This document shows, piece after piece, positions 55,015-64,000 of a DNA stretch of 64,000 nt. The stretch is from Aeromonas sp. FDAARGOS 1405 (GTDB taxonomy: Bacteria > Pseudomonadota > Gammaproteobacteria > Enterobacterales > Aeromonadaceae). The position numbers and the translations under genes were made by a program. Location: the NCBI RefSeq assembly GCF_019048265.1, contig NZ_CP077311.1, positions 1,944,001 through 2,008,000 on the forward strand. Direction: 5' to 3'. Each line of letters opens with the position of its first letter. The stretch's first letter is position 1. The notes under the pieces were generated by a model that saw only the letters and a program-made list of their open reading frames with translations, was not told the DNA's origin and ran no database searches.

Positions 55015-56601
55015 ATGTCAGCTGAATTTCTGAGTGAAGTCTCCAAGAGACGCACTTTTGCGATCATTTCGCACCCGGATGCGGGTAAAACCACCATCAC
55101 CGAGAAAGTCCTGCTGTTCGGACAGGCCATTCAGCGCGCCGGTACCGTCAAGGGCCGTGGCTCGGGCCAGCACGCCAAATCCGACTGGATGGAGATGGAG
55201 AAGCAGCGTGGTATCTCCATCACCACCTCGGTGATGCAGTTCCCCTATGCCGATTGTCTGGTCAACCTGCTTGACACCCCGGGTCACGAGGACTTCTCCG
55301 AAGATACCTACCGTACCCTGACCGCGGTCGACTGCTGCCTGATGGTCATCGATGCCGCCAAGGGTGTTGAAGACCGGACCCGCAAGCTGATGGAAGTCAC
55401 CCGTCTGCGTGATACCCCCATCCTCACCTTTATGAACAAGCTGGACCGCGAAGTGCGCGATCCGATGGAAGTGATGGATGAAGTAGAGCGCGAGCTGAAG
55501 ATCATGTGCGCCCCGATCACCTGGCCTATCGGCTGCGGCAAATCCTTCAAAGGTGTCTATCACCTCTACAAGGATGAGACCTATCTCTATCAGAGTGGTC
55601 AGGGCCACACCATCCAGGAGAAGCGGGTGGTCAAGGGACTGAACAACCCGGATCTGGATGCCGCCGTCGGCGAAGATCTGGCTCAGCAGCTGCGTGACGA
55701 GCTGGAACTGGTGCAGGGCGCCTCTCCCGAGTTCGATCACGATGCCTTCATCGCTGGCGAGATGACCCCGGTCTTCTTCGGTACCGCGCTCGGTAACTTC
55801 GGTGTCGACCACATGCTGGATGGCCTGACCGACTGGGCGCCGTCTCCCATGCCGCGCAAGGCCGAGAGCCGCGAAGTGGTGGCGACCGAGGAGAAGTTCT
55901 CCGGTTTCGTGTTCAAGATCCAGGCAAACATGGATCCGAAACACCGCGACCGTATCGCCTTTATGCGTATCGTGTCAGGCACTTACAGCAAAGGCATGAA
56001 GATGCGCCACGTGCGCATCGGCAAGGATGTGAACATCTCCGACGCCGTGACCTTTATGGCCGGTGACCGTGAGCAGGCGGAAGACGCCTTCGCCGGTGAC
56101 ATTATCGGTCTGCACAACCACGGCACCATCCAGATCGGTGACACCTTCACCCAAGGTGAAGATCTCAAGTTCACCGGTATCCCGAACTTTGCACCGGAAC
56201 TGTTCCGCCGCATCCGCCTGCGCGACCCGCTCAAGCAGAAGCAGCTGCTCAAGGGGCTGGTCCAGCTCTCTGAAGAGGGGGCGGTGCAGGTGTTCCGTCC
56301 GCTGATCAGCAACGATCTCATCGTCGGTGCGGTCGGTGTGCTGCAGTTTGACGTGGTGGTTTCGCGCCTCAAGAGCGAGTACAACGTCGAGGCCATCTAC
56401 GAGGCGGTCAACGTCTCCACCGCCCGCTGGGTGGAAGGGACCGACGTCAAGAAGTTCGAAGAGTTCAAGCGCAAGAACGAGGTCAACCTGGCCCTCGATG
56501 GCGGTGACAACCTCACCTACATTGCACCGACCATGGTCAACCTGCGCCTGGCACAGGAGCGCCACCCCGACGTGCAGTTCCGCCAGACTCGCGAGCACTG
56601 A
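55015..56601 (+). CDS. prfC: Peptide chain release factor 3
   Basis: GTPase of 528 residues that removes RF1/RF2 from ribosomes after termination. The G1 motif [10 protein letters not shown]3 DTPGHEDF, G4 NKLDREVRD and the EF-G-like domain II ([20 protein letters not shown]) are present. The N-terminal [26 protein letters not shown] and the length match E. coli RF3. A strong terminator follows. The long region upstream suggests independent transcription. Confidence 0.96.
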   Translation: MSAEFLSEVSKRRTFAIISHPDAGKTTITEKVLLFGQAIQRAGTVKGRGSGQHAKSDWMEMEKQRGISITTSVMQFPYADCLVNLLDTPGHEDFSEDTYRTLTAVDCCLMVIDAAKGVEDRTRKLMEVTRLRDTPILTFMNKLDREVRDPMEVMDEVERELKIMCAPITWPIGCGKSFKGVYHLYKDETYLYQSGQGHTIQEKRVVKGLNNPDLDAAVGEDLAQQLRDELELVQGASPEFDHDAFIAGEMTPVFFGTALGNFGVDHMLDGLTDWAPSPMPRKAESREVVATEEKFSGFVFKIQANMDPKHRDRIAFMRIVSGTYSKGMKMRHVRIGKDVNISDAVTFMAGDREQAEDAFAGDIIGLHNHGTIQIGDTFTQGEDLKFTGIPNFAPELFRRIRLRDPLKQKQLLKGLVQLSEEGAVQVFRPLISNDLIVGAVGVLQFDVVVSRLKSEYNVEAIYEAVNVSTARWVEGTDVKKFEEFKRKNEVNLALDGGDNLTYIAPTMVNLRLAQERHPDVQFRQTREH

Positions 56602-56612
56602 TACTGCTTACC

Positions 56613-56640
56613 AAATCCCGCCAGATGGCGGGATTTTTTT
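56613..56640 (+). terminator. Intrinsic terminator after prfC
   Basis: AAATCCCGCC-agat-GGCGGGATTT, a 10-bp perfect stem with a following T-run that reaches the next gene's upstream region. Confidence 0.9.
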
Positions 56641-56658
56641 ATGCATCAAGGAGAGGTG

Positions 56659-57132
56659 ATGGTTGAATCGATGAATCCTGCCTGCTCGGCTCTGGCTGAG
56701 AGTTATCTGTTATCCCTGCCGGTGGCAGCACGGGCTCGTCATGTCTCAGCGGACTACTTCTGTGCTGATGAACACAATGCCAACCTCTGTGCCGAGCTGG
56801 TGGCAGCAGGCCGCAAGCGAGCGACCTGTAGCCTCGCTTACTGGTATCTGGAGAAGGGCGAGCGGATGCCGGAACAGGGTGACTTGCTGGTGGTAACAGA
56901 CTGGAGTGGTCACCCCAAGGCTCTGGTTGAACTGGTGTCAGTCACCTTGTGTCCATTCGATGAGATTGATGCTGCGTTTGCCGCCGAGGAGGGGGAGGGC
57001 GATGGCTCTCTGGCTTGGTGGCGCAAAGCGCACAAGGCATTCTTCGAATGCGAGATGAAGGCGGAAGGGGGCGAATTTGATGAGCACGCCACGCTGGTGC
57101 TGGAGCGATTCCGGGTAGTGGCGCTGCCATAA
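56659..57132 (+). CDS. ASCH-domain protein
   Basis: Protein of about 157 residues. The segment LVAAGRKRATCSLAYWYLEKGERMPEQGDLLVVTDWSGHPKALVELVSV matches the ASCH fold, a PUA-like beta-barrel proposed to bind RNA. The Gly-Lys-Lys/Arg-x-x-T motif (GRKRATCS) is visible. WWRKAHKAFFECEM is the typical C-terminal element. The ATG at 56659 lies 5 bases after AGGAG. Function unknown; some relatives hydrolyse modified nucleosides (N4-acetylcytidine), which I infer only as a possibility. Confidence 0.85.
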   Translation: MVESMNPACSALAESYLLSLPVAARARHVSADYFCADEHNANLCAELVAAGRKRATCSLAYWYLEKGERMPEQGDLLVVTDWSGHPKALVELVSVTLCPFDEIDAAFAAEEGEGDGSLAWWRKAHKAFFECEMKAEGGEFDEHATLVLERFRVVALP

Positions 57133-57139
57133 TAAACGA

Positions 57140-57172
57140 AGCTGCAAGCAGGGGAGACTCCTGTTTGCAGCT
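57140..57172. terminator. Bidirectional hairpin between convergent genes
   Basis: AGCTGCAAgCAGG and CCTGtTTGCAGCT pair with one mismatch around a small internal loop. The stem lies between the ASCH gene and the MarR-GNAT gene, which converge. There is no T-run on either side. Confidence 0.6.
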
Positions 57173-57178
57173 ATCACT

Positions 57179-58093
57179 TTAGAGTGCCAGGTCCAGCACC
57201 ATGCAGATCTCGCAATCCCCGTGGCCGGTGCAACCAAGGGGGCCGGGCAAGTGTTCAAAGCCCAGTGATTCGTAGAGGCTGGTGGCTTCGCGCAGTACCT
57301 CAGTGGTCTCCAGATAGCAGCGGCGATAGCCCAAACCACGAGCGGCATCCAGCGCTTGCAACACCAGCCGTTTGCCAAGGCCCAGTCCGCGCAGGGCGGG
57401 CATAAAGTACATCTTCTGCAGCTCGCAGACTCCCTCTTCTCCCGCCAATGGCGCGATACCGCCACCGCCGAGGATGGAACCGTCCGGCCCTTCGATAACC
57501 CAGTAGCGACTCTTCTCCCCCTGATAGCTCTGGGAGAGGGTGTCGAGATTGGGATCCGAGACCCCATACCCCTTGTCGGCGGTGAGGCCATATTCGGCCG
57601 AGACGGCGCGGATCACCAAGGCGATCTGGGCATTGTCCGCCGCCGTGATGGGGCGGATCTGGTAGCCCCGCTGGCGACGGGCGCGGGAGAGGGCGCTGCG
57701 ATAGAGCCGCAGCCCTTGCCATAGCTGCTCCCGCTCGGGCAGGCTCAACTGCGCCAGCATCTCTTCCATCGCCCCGTCCATCTCCCGGTGCAACTCCAGC
57801 AGCATCCCCTGACCGTTGACGGTGAGGCGGGCCTCCTTGCTGCGGCCGTCGGAGGGGTGCGGGTGCCAGCTGATGAGATCCCGCTCGGCGAGGCGCGCAA
57901 GCGGGCGGCTGGCGTTGGATTTGTCGATGTGCAGCTTTTCTGCCAGCTGCTGGTTGGTGGCCGGGGCGTTCTCCAGCTCGATCAGCAGGTGAGCCTCGAT
58001 GGGGGTGAGGGCCAGATTGCCGCACTGCTGGGAGAGCATGCCGAGTTCGCGAACCAGATCGCGCGACAGGGCGCGCAGGGGACGGGGATCCAT
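57179..58093 (-). CDS. MarR-type regulator fused to GNAT acetyltransferase
   Basis: Protein of 304 residues in two parts. Residues 1-140 form a MarR winged helix ([50 protein letters not shown], wing [10 protein letters not shown]). Residues 145-304 form a GNAT domain with the acetyl-CoA loop [19 protein letters not shown] and [13 protein letters not shown]. The fusion is known in several bacteria, but the acetylation substrate is not. A perfect palindrome lies just upstream of its start, suggesting autoregulation. The start at 58093 is supported by an AGGA site. Confidence 0.87.
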   Translation of the reverse strand: MDPRPLRALSRDLVRELGMLSQQCGNLALTPIEAHLLIELENAPATNQQLAEKLHIDKSNASRPLARLAERDLISWHPHPSDGRSKEARLTVNGQGMLLELHREMDGAMEEMLAQLSLPEREQLWQGLRLYRSALSRARRQRGYQIRPITAADNAQIALVIRAVSAEYGLTADKGYGVSDPNLDTLSQSYQGEKSRYWVIEGPDGSILGGGGIAPLAGEEGVCELQKMYFMPALRGLGLGKRLVLQALDAARGLGYRRCYLETTEVLREATSLYESLGFEHLPGPLGCTGHGDCEICMVLDLAL

Positions 58094-58106
58094 ATCGTGG
58101 TTTCCT

Positions 58107-58131
58107 TTTTAGTTGTGCATGACAACTAAAA
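58107..58131 (-). promoter_or_regulatory. MarR-family operator, perfect palindrome
   Basis: TTTTAGTTGT-gcatg-ACAACTAAAA, 10-bp arms with a 5-base spacer, 14 bases before the MarR-GNAT start. This resembles MarR operators of the TTAGTTG/CAACTAA type. A second imperfect AAAGTTG-GCAACCTTT repeat lies about 30 bases further upstream (58138-58160). Both probably bind the fused regulator as an autorepressor. Confidence 0.72.
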
Positions 58132-58228
58132 TAGCGTAAAAGTTGTAATTCGCAACCTTTTGCTGTGATGACTTGCAGAATATGGGGTGAGCGGCAGCCC
58201 CGTTGATTGGGCTGCCGCAGGATACTCG

Positions 58229-59425
58229 TCAGGCGGCTGCTCTGATGGCCAGCTCCGGGCGGCGGGAGAAGCAGCGGGCGAGCAGCAACATGGTGGCGAC
58301 GCCTATGGTGCCCAGCACCAGCCAGGGGAGGGCAGGTTGTCCCTGTTGCAGCGAGAAGTCATAGAGGGAGCCACCGCCCACGTAGCCGGTCATGCCCCCC
58401 AGCGCCAGTCCGAGGCGGCTGAAGCCCATGTAGCTGCCGCGGGCTGTGGGGTTGGCCAGCCGGGTCATCAGGGTCTCCCGGGCCGGTTCGCAGATGATGA
58501 TCCCCAGATAGAAGCAGGCCAGCAGTACGAAGATGCCGGAGAGGGTGCTGACGAAGGCGACCAGTCCGATCCCCACCGTCATCAGCAGGATACCCGCCAT
58601 CAGCCGGCTCTCCAGCCGATAGCGTCGCTCGCTGAAACGGGCGATAGGGTAGAGCAGCGCCAGTGACAGCGCCGTTTCCAGGCTGTACATCCAGCCCACT
58701 GCCGTGGTGGTGCCGGAGAGCTGCTTGACCAGAATGGGGAAAATCAGCATCACCTGTACCCACAGCATGTAGTAGCCGCTTAAGATCAGCACCAGTCGGC
58801 AGAAGGCGCGATCAGCCAGTACCTGTCCCAACCCTTCCCGCATAGGAGTCGGTTTGACCGAGAGGCGGTAGGCGGGCAGCAGGGTCCAGTTGCAGAGCGC
58901 CGCCAGGGTGAAGAGCCCAGCGCCCAGCAGGCAGACGTAGGTGAAGTCAAAGCGCAGCAGCCAGCTGCCGAGCAGGGCACCGGTGACGGCACCCGCGCTC
59001 TCCAGCATCATCAGCAGGGAGATAAAGCGGCCCCGCTCATGGGGACGGGTAAATTTGATCACCAGTGCCGCCCGTGGCGGGTCGAACAGGCAACCGCCCA
59101 GACCCGAGAGGAAGCAGGAGAAGATCAGCATGGCGCCGCTGTCGGCCCAGGCCAGGGTGGCAAAGCCGACGGCGCGCAGCAACATGCCGGTGACGATGAG
59201 CGGGCGGGCGCCGAAGCGGTCGGCAAGCGAGCCGCCAAAGATCCCCAGCCCCTGCTGGGTCAGCTGGCGCAGGCCGAGGGCCAGCCCCACCAGACCGGCC
59301 GCCCAGCCGAGCTGGTCGACGAAGCGCAGGCTGATCATCGGCATCACCACAAAGAAACCCAGGATCACCAGTGTGGTATCCAGCGCCAGAAACCAGCGTC
59401 CCCAAAACCTCGCCCTATCGACCAT
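58229..59425 (-). CDS. mdtH: MFS multidrug efflux transporter MdtH
   Basis: Inner-membrane proton antiporter of 398 residues with 12 predicted helices. Close similarity to E. coli MdtH is seen throughout: [68 protein letters not shown], and [30 protein letters not shown]. The A-motif [12 protein letters not shown] is present. It diverges from a LysR gene that probably regulates it. MarR-GNAT lies downstream on the same strand. Confidence 0.93.
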   Translation of the reverse strand: MVDRARFWGRWFLALDTTLVILGFFVVMPMISLRFVDQLGWAAGLVGLALGLRQLTQQGLGIFGGSLADRFGARPLIVTGMLLRAVGFATLAWADSGAMLIFSCFLSGLGGCLFDPPRAALVIKFTRPHERGRFISLLMMLESAGAVTGALLGSWLLRFDFTYVCLLGAGLFTLAALCNWTLLPAYRLSVKPTPMREGLGQVLADRAFCRLVLILSGYYMLWVQVMLIFPILVKQLSGTTTAVGWMYSLETALSLALLYPIARFSERRYRLESRLMAGILLMTVGIGLVAFVSTLSGIFVLLACFYLGIIICEPARETLMTRLANPTARGSYMGFSRLGLALGGMTGYVGGGSLYDFSLQQGQPALPWLVLGTIGVATMLLLARCFSRRPELAIRAAA

Positions 59426-59477
59426 AACGCCCTCTCATTCACAGATACCTTCATTCTGGAGAGGGTTTAGATATAGT

Positions 59478-59494
59478 GGTAGACGACAACTACC
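59478..59494 (+). promoter_or_regulatory. Candidate LysR operator between mdtH and lysR gene
   Basis: GGTAG-acgacaa-CTACC, a 5-7-5 inverted repeat, extended by AT-rich flanks (ATATAGT and TATAT). It is 24 bases before the LysR start codon and 53 bases from the divergent mdtH start, a normal place for a LysR box. Confidence 0.55.
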
Positions 59495-59517
59495 TATATT
59501 TCATATCAGGATTATTT

Positions 59518-60411
59518 ATGTCTATGGATCTGGACGATCTGCAACTGCTGCTGGATGTGGCCGAGCTGGGCAGCTTCAGTCAGGCGGCGGCCATTCGTGG
59601 CTGGTCACAGCCGCTGGTGAGCCAGCGGATTGCCCAGCTGGAGGAGAGCCTCGGGGCACCGCTGTTTCAGCGTCATCGGCGCGGGGTGACGCCGACCCGT
59701 GCCTGCGAGGAGTTTCTGCCATCGGCCCGCTCTGCGCTGGCGATCCTGAGCGAAGGGCGGCTGGCACTGCAGGGGGCGCCTGCGCTGCCTTGTATCCGTC
59801 TCTCCAGTCTGCCATCCCTCACTTCGGTGGTGTTTGGCTCGTTATTGATGGAGCTGGTGGACGAGCCGTTCGAGATCCGCTGCACCACGGATCACTCCGG
59901 CGAGATCATGCAGTCGCTGCTGACCGGGGAGGCCGATATCGGCTTTGTACTCAAGCGCCCGCCGGTTGCGGGCCTCCAGATGGAGCTGCTCTGCTGCTCC
60001 CCCATTATCGCTATCGCCTCGCCATTGCATCCGCTGGCCGGTTGTCACGGTCTCACCCTGGAGGATATTGCCGACCAGCGGCTGGCGCCTCAGGTATGGG
60101 GGCCGGGGTGTGACGTCTTTATCCAGCAGTTGCGGCGGTTGCGGCGGGCCGCCAGCCCCCTGCATGCGGTGCAGCCCGCCAGTGCGGCGCGGGATCTGGC
60201 GCTGGAACACGGGTTTATCACCCTGATGCCGGAGCTGGCCATCAAGCGGGATCTGGAGGTGGGGCGGCTGGTCAGGCTAGATGTGCGCAATCTGCCGCAA
60301 GAGCATTGGGATGTGATGATGGCGTGGCGCGGTGGCAAGCGGCCCAACCCGGCCCGGGAAACCGTGTTGGCCACCGCCCGCGCGCTGGCGAAACGGTGGC
60401 GCAATGAGTAG
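59518..60411 (+). CDS. LysR-family transcriptional regulator
   Basis: Regulator of about 297 residues. An N-terminal winged helix (LLLDVAELGSFSQAAAIRGWSQPLVSQRIAQLEESLGAPLFQRHRRGVTPT) is typical of LysR. A periplasmic-binding-protein-like effector domain follows (residues 90-297). The ATG at 59518 opens MSMDLDDLQLLLD, as in the family; an upstream frame extension is unlikely. It is divergent from mdtH and may respond to a drug or metabolite to control it. The effector is unknown. Confidence 0.88.
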   Translation: MSMDLDDLQLLLDVAELGSFSQAAAIRGWSQPLVSQRIAQLEESLGAPLFQRHRRGVTPTRACEEFLPSARSALAILSEGRLALQGAPALPCIRLSSLPSLTSVVFGSLLMELVDEPFEIRCTTDHSGEIMQSLLTGEADIGFVLKRPPVAGLQMELLCCSPIIAIASPLHPLAGCHGLTLEDIADQRLAPQVWGPGCDVFIQQLRRLRRAASPLHAVQPASAARDLALEHGFITLMPELAIKRDLEVGRLVRLDVRNLPQEHWDVMMAWRGGKRPNPARETVLATARALAKRWRNE

Positions 60412-60413
60412 AA

Positions 60414-60437
60414 CGATGCGGGACAAGGCCCGCATCG
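60414..60437. terminator. Hairpin between convergent LysR and protease genes
   Basis: CGATGCGGG and CCCGCATCG form a 9-bp perfect stem with a 6-base loop. It begins 3 bases after the LysR stop. No T-run follows. Confidence 0.6.
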
Positions 60438-60443
60438 GGTGGA

Positions 60444-62565
<2,122 letters not shown>

Positions 62566-63120
62566 ATGTTTTCATGGCAGTTGGACGACGAGCTTGCGCT
62601 GCTCTTCTTGCAGCCCGATATGGCGAGCGAACTGTTTGCCCTCTGCAATGACAACCGGGAGTACCTCTCCCAGTGGCTGCCCTGGCCGCCACTGATCCAG
62701 CGCCCCGTTGACAGCGCCCTCTTCATTCGCAGTGCCATAGAGAAGTTCGCCCGCGGCGAGGGGCTCACCACTGCCATCGAGTATCAGGGGGAGGTGGTGG
62801 GGGTTATAGGTTACAACAGCATCGATCACGACCTTGGCAAGGTGGTCATCGGTTACTGGCTGGCGGAGCGCTGGCAGGGCAACGGTATCATCACCCGTGC
62901 CTGTCAGGCCCTGATCCACCACGCCTTCGAGGAGATGGGGATGGAGAAAGTGGAGATCAGCGCCGCCACCGATAACGAGCCCAGCAGGGCTGTTTGTGAA
63001 CGGCTCGGGATGCAGCTGGAGGGGGTGACCCGGCGCGCAGAGCGGCTGGGCAACCGGATTGTGGACCATGTCCACTACAGCCTGCTGCGCGATGAGTGGC
63101 TAAGACAGAGGGAGTCCTGA
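62566..63120 (+). CDS. RimJ/RimL-type GNAT acetyltransferase
   Basis: Acetyltransferase of 184 residues. The sequence YWLAERWQGNGIITRACQALIHHAFEEMGMEKVEISAATDNEPSRAVCERLGMQLEGVTR contains the acetyl-CoA loop (WQGNGIITRA) and the RimJ/L-type ending. It may modify ribosomal proteins or small molecules. It precedes rimJ with an overlapping stop/start (TGATG), so both are translated from one message. It starts behind an AAAGGAGA site. Confidence 0.85.
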   Translation: MFSWQLDDELALLFLQPDMASELFALCNDNREYLSQWLPWPPLIQRPVDSALFIRSAIEKFARGEGLTTAIEYQGEVVGVIGYNSIDHDLGKVVIGYWLAERWQGNGIITRACQALIHHAFEEMGMEKVEISAATDNEPSRAVCERLGMQLEGVTRRAERLGNRIVDHVHYSLLRDEWLRQRES

Positions 63121-63671
63121 TGGCGCTGCCACATATCAAGACGGCCCGCACCCACCTGACCATACTGTCGCCGGATCAGGCCCCCATGATGCTCGACTTC
63201 TACCGGCGCAACCGCGCCCATCTCGCCCCCTGGGAGCCGCTTCGGGACGAGCACTTTTACACCCTCTCTTACTGGCATGCCCGGCTGCAGGACAGCTACA
63301 GCCAGTTCTTCAACGGCACTGGCGTCAATCTGGTGGCCCTCGATCCGGCTGGCGAGCGGGTGATCGCCACCTGCAACTTCAGCAATATCCTGATGGGGGT
63401 CTTCAAGGCGTGTCATCTGGGCTATGCCATCGACCAGCAGCATCAGGGGCAGGGGGTGATGAGAGAGGTGCTGTCAGCCGCCATTGACTACCTGTTTCGC
63501 GAGCACGATCTGCATCGCATCATGGCTTGCTATATGCCTGCCAATCAGCGCAGTGGCGCCTTGCTGGAGCGGCTCGGTTTCGAGCGGGAGGGATTCGCGC
63601 GGGCATATCTGATGATCAATGGCCGCTGGGAGGATCACATCCTCACCTCGCTGATTAATCCGGCCTCCTGA
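63120..63671 (+). CDS. rimJ: Ribosomal protein S5 alanine N-acetyltransferase
   Basis: GNAT enzyme of 183 residues, a RimJ orthologue that acetylates the N-terminal Ala of S5. NRAHLAPWEPLRDEHFYTLSYWHARL matches E. coli RimJ (ENRHFLKPWEPVRDESHCY...WQARL). HLGYAIDQQHQGQGVMREVLSAAIDYLF and YMPANQRSGALLERLGFEREGFARAYLMINGRWEDHILT also match. The ATG at 63120 overlaps the previous stop; a start eight codons earlier is less likely. Confidence 0.9.
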   Translation: MALPHIKTARTHLTILSPDQAPMMLDFYRRNRAHLAPWEPLRDEHFYTLSYWHARLQDSYSQFFNGTGVNLVALDPAGERVIATCNFSNILMGVFKACHLGYAIDQQHQGQGVMREVLSAAIDYLFREHDLHRIMACYMPANQRSGALLERLGFEREGFARAYLMINGRWEDHILTSLINPAS

Positions 63672-63680
63672 ACGACAGAT

Positions 63681-63714
63681 AAAAAAACGGGCCCGAAGTT
63701 GCCTTCGGACCCGT
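63681..63714 (-). terminator. Intrinsic terminator for the lipoprotein gene
   Basis: Read on the minus strand, ACGGGTCCGAAG-gcaa-CTTCGGGCCCGT forms a 12-bp stem with one mismatch, followed by T7. It lies 20 bases downstream of the lipoprotein stop. It may also limit read-through from rimJ. Confidence 0.85.
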
Positions 63715-63733
63715 CTTCGAATGAGGTGCAGGC

Positions 63734-63979
63734 TTAGTTGGCCTTGGCATCGCTCACTGCAGCTTCAACCTTGGTAGCCGCTTCGGTAGCAGCTTTTTCT
63801 ACGGTTGCAGTCGCTTCGGAGGTGGCCTTTTCTACGGTAGAGGTGGCTTCGCTAGCGGCTTTTTCTACAGTGGCAGCAACTTCGGCGGCCGGAGCAGCAG
63901 GAGCGGCAGCTTTTTCTTCTTTCTGACCGCAAGCAGTCAACATCAGACCCAGGATACCGGCTACCAGTACTTTGTTCAT
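63734..63979 (-). CDS. Small lipoprotein with 11-residue repeats
   Basis: Protein of 81 residues. The signal MNKVLVAGILGLMLTACG ends in a lipobox LTAC, predicting a lipoprotein. After an Ala/Pro-rich stretch the rest is built from repeats of 11 residues: TVEKAASEATS, TVEKATSEATA and TVEKAATEAAT, then KVEAAVSDA. At DNA level the repeat has a period of 33 bases. The 11-residue repeat fits a right-handed coiled coil or amphipathic helix. The ATG at 63979 follows GAGGG. Function unknown. Confidence 0.82.
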   Translation of the reverse strand: MNKVLVAGILGLMLTACGQKEEKAAAPAAPAAEVAATVEKAASEATSTVEKATSEATATVEKAATEAATKVEAAVSDAKAN

Positions 63980-64000
63980 GTGCATTCCCTCAAATAAATA

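Overview
The window is a stretch of gammaproteobacterial chromosome that looks like Aeromonas. Gene order and protein sequences resemble Vibrio and Enterobacterales. The block nupC-like, xapX, deoC, deoA, deoB, deoD, ytjB, serB, PilZ protein, radA follows, as far as I remember, the order of V. cholerae VC2352 to VC2343. An AhpB-like M4 elastase, a long AlaX-type editing protein and XapX fit Aeromonas. Coding is dense and GC-rich, except for an AT-richer pilin patch near 6.8-8.1 kb. I see no rRNA, tRNA, CRISPR or prophage.

Layout. 1-11.2 kb: two adjacent minor-pilin clusters of a type IV pilus. The first (FimT, PilV, PilW, PilX, PilY1, PilE-like) carries the PilY1 adhesin. The second (FimT, PilW, PilX and a 703-residue PilV-like protein) has no PilY1, and a PilE-like pilin diverges from it. 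11.3-16.2 kb: nadE, glnB, a lytic-transglycosylase-like lipoprotein, luxS, a tiny ORF, a lone MSHA-like pilin, and a TatD-family nuclease. 16.4-22.7 kb: nucleoside uptake and deoxynucleoside catabolism (CNT transporter, XapX, deoCABD). 22.7-30.4 kb: ytjB, serB, an alpha/beta hydrolase, two PilZ proteins, radA and rsd. 30.7-35.3 kb: hupA, a PACE efflux gene broken by a nonsense codon, an AlaX protein, Fur-box-controlled mntH, and rpsF-rpsR-rplI without priB. 35.4-44.4 kb: fpr, two paralogous small exported proteins of unknown function, an unrecognised membrane protein with a DNA-binding-like tail, an MDR reductase, yqaA, an M16 peptidase and gshA. 44.47-45.79 kb: a complete IS3-family insertion sequence with a 3-bp target duplication. 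45.8-64 kb: acyl-CoA ligase, a thioredoxin-like protein, rimI and holD, ravA-viaA, a TPR-GGDEF cyclase, prfC, an ASCH protein, a MarR-GNAT fusion with a palindromic operator, mdtH with a divergent LysR regulator, the M4 elastase, two GNAT acetyltransferases (one rimJ), and a hendecad-repeat lipoprotein.

How the genes work together. The pilin clusters should supply tip and initiation complexes for one or more pili whose motor genes lie outside the window. The nucleoside block imports nucleosides and converts them to purine bases, ribose phosphates, acetaldehyde and glyceraldehyde-3-phosphate. Its transporter has a CRP-type promoter. Three c-di-GMP-linked proteins (two PilZ proteins and a GGDEF cyclase) suggest surface-lifestyle control. 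I found no clearly new multi-gene system. The least explained loci are the 703-residue minor pilin, the paralogous DWDDK secreted pair with the adjacent membrane/winged-helix protein, and the hairpin-rich region upstream of deoC.
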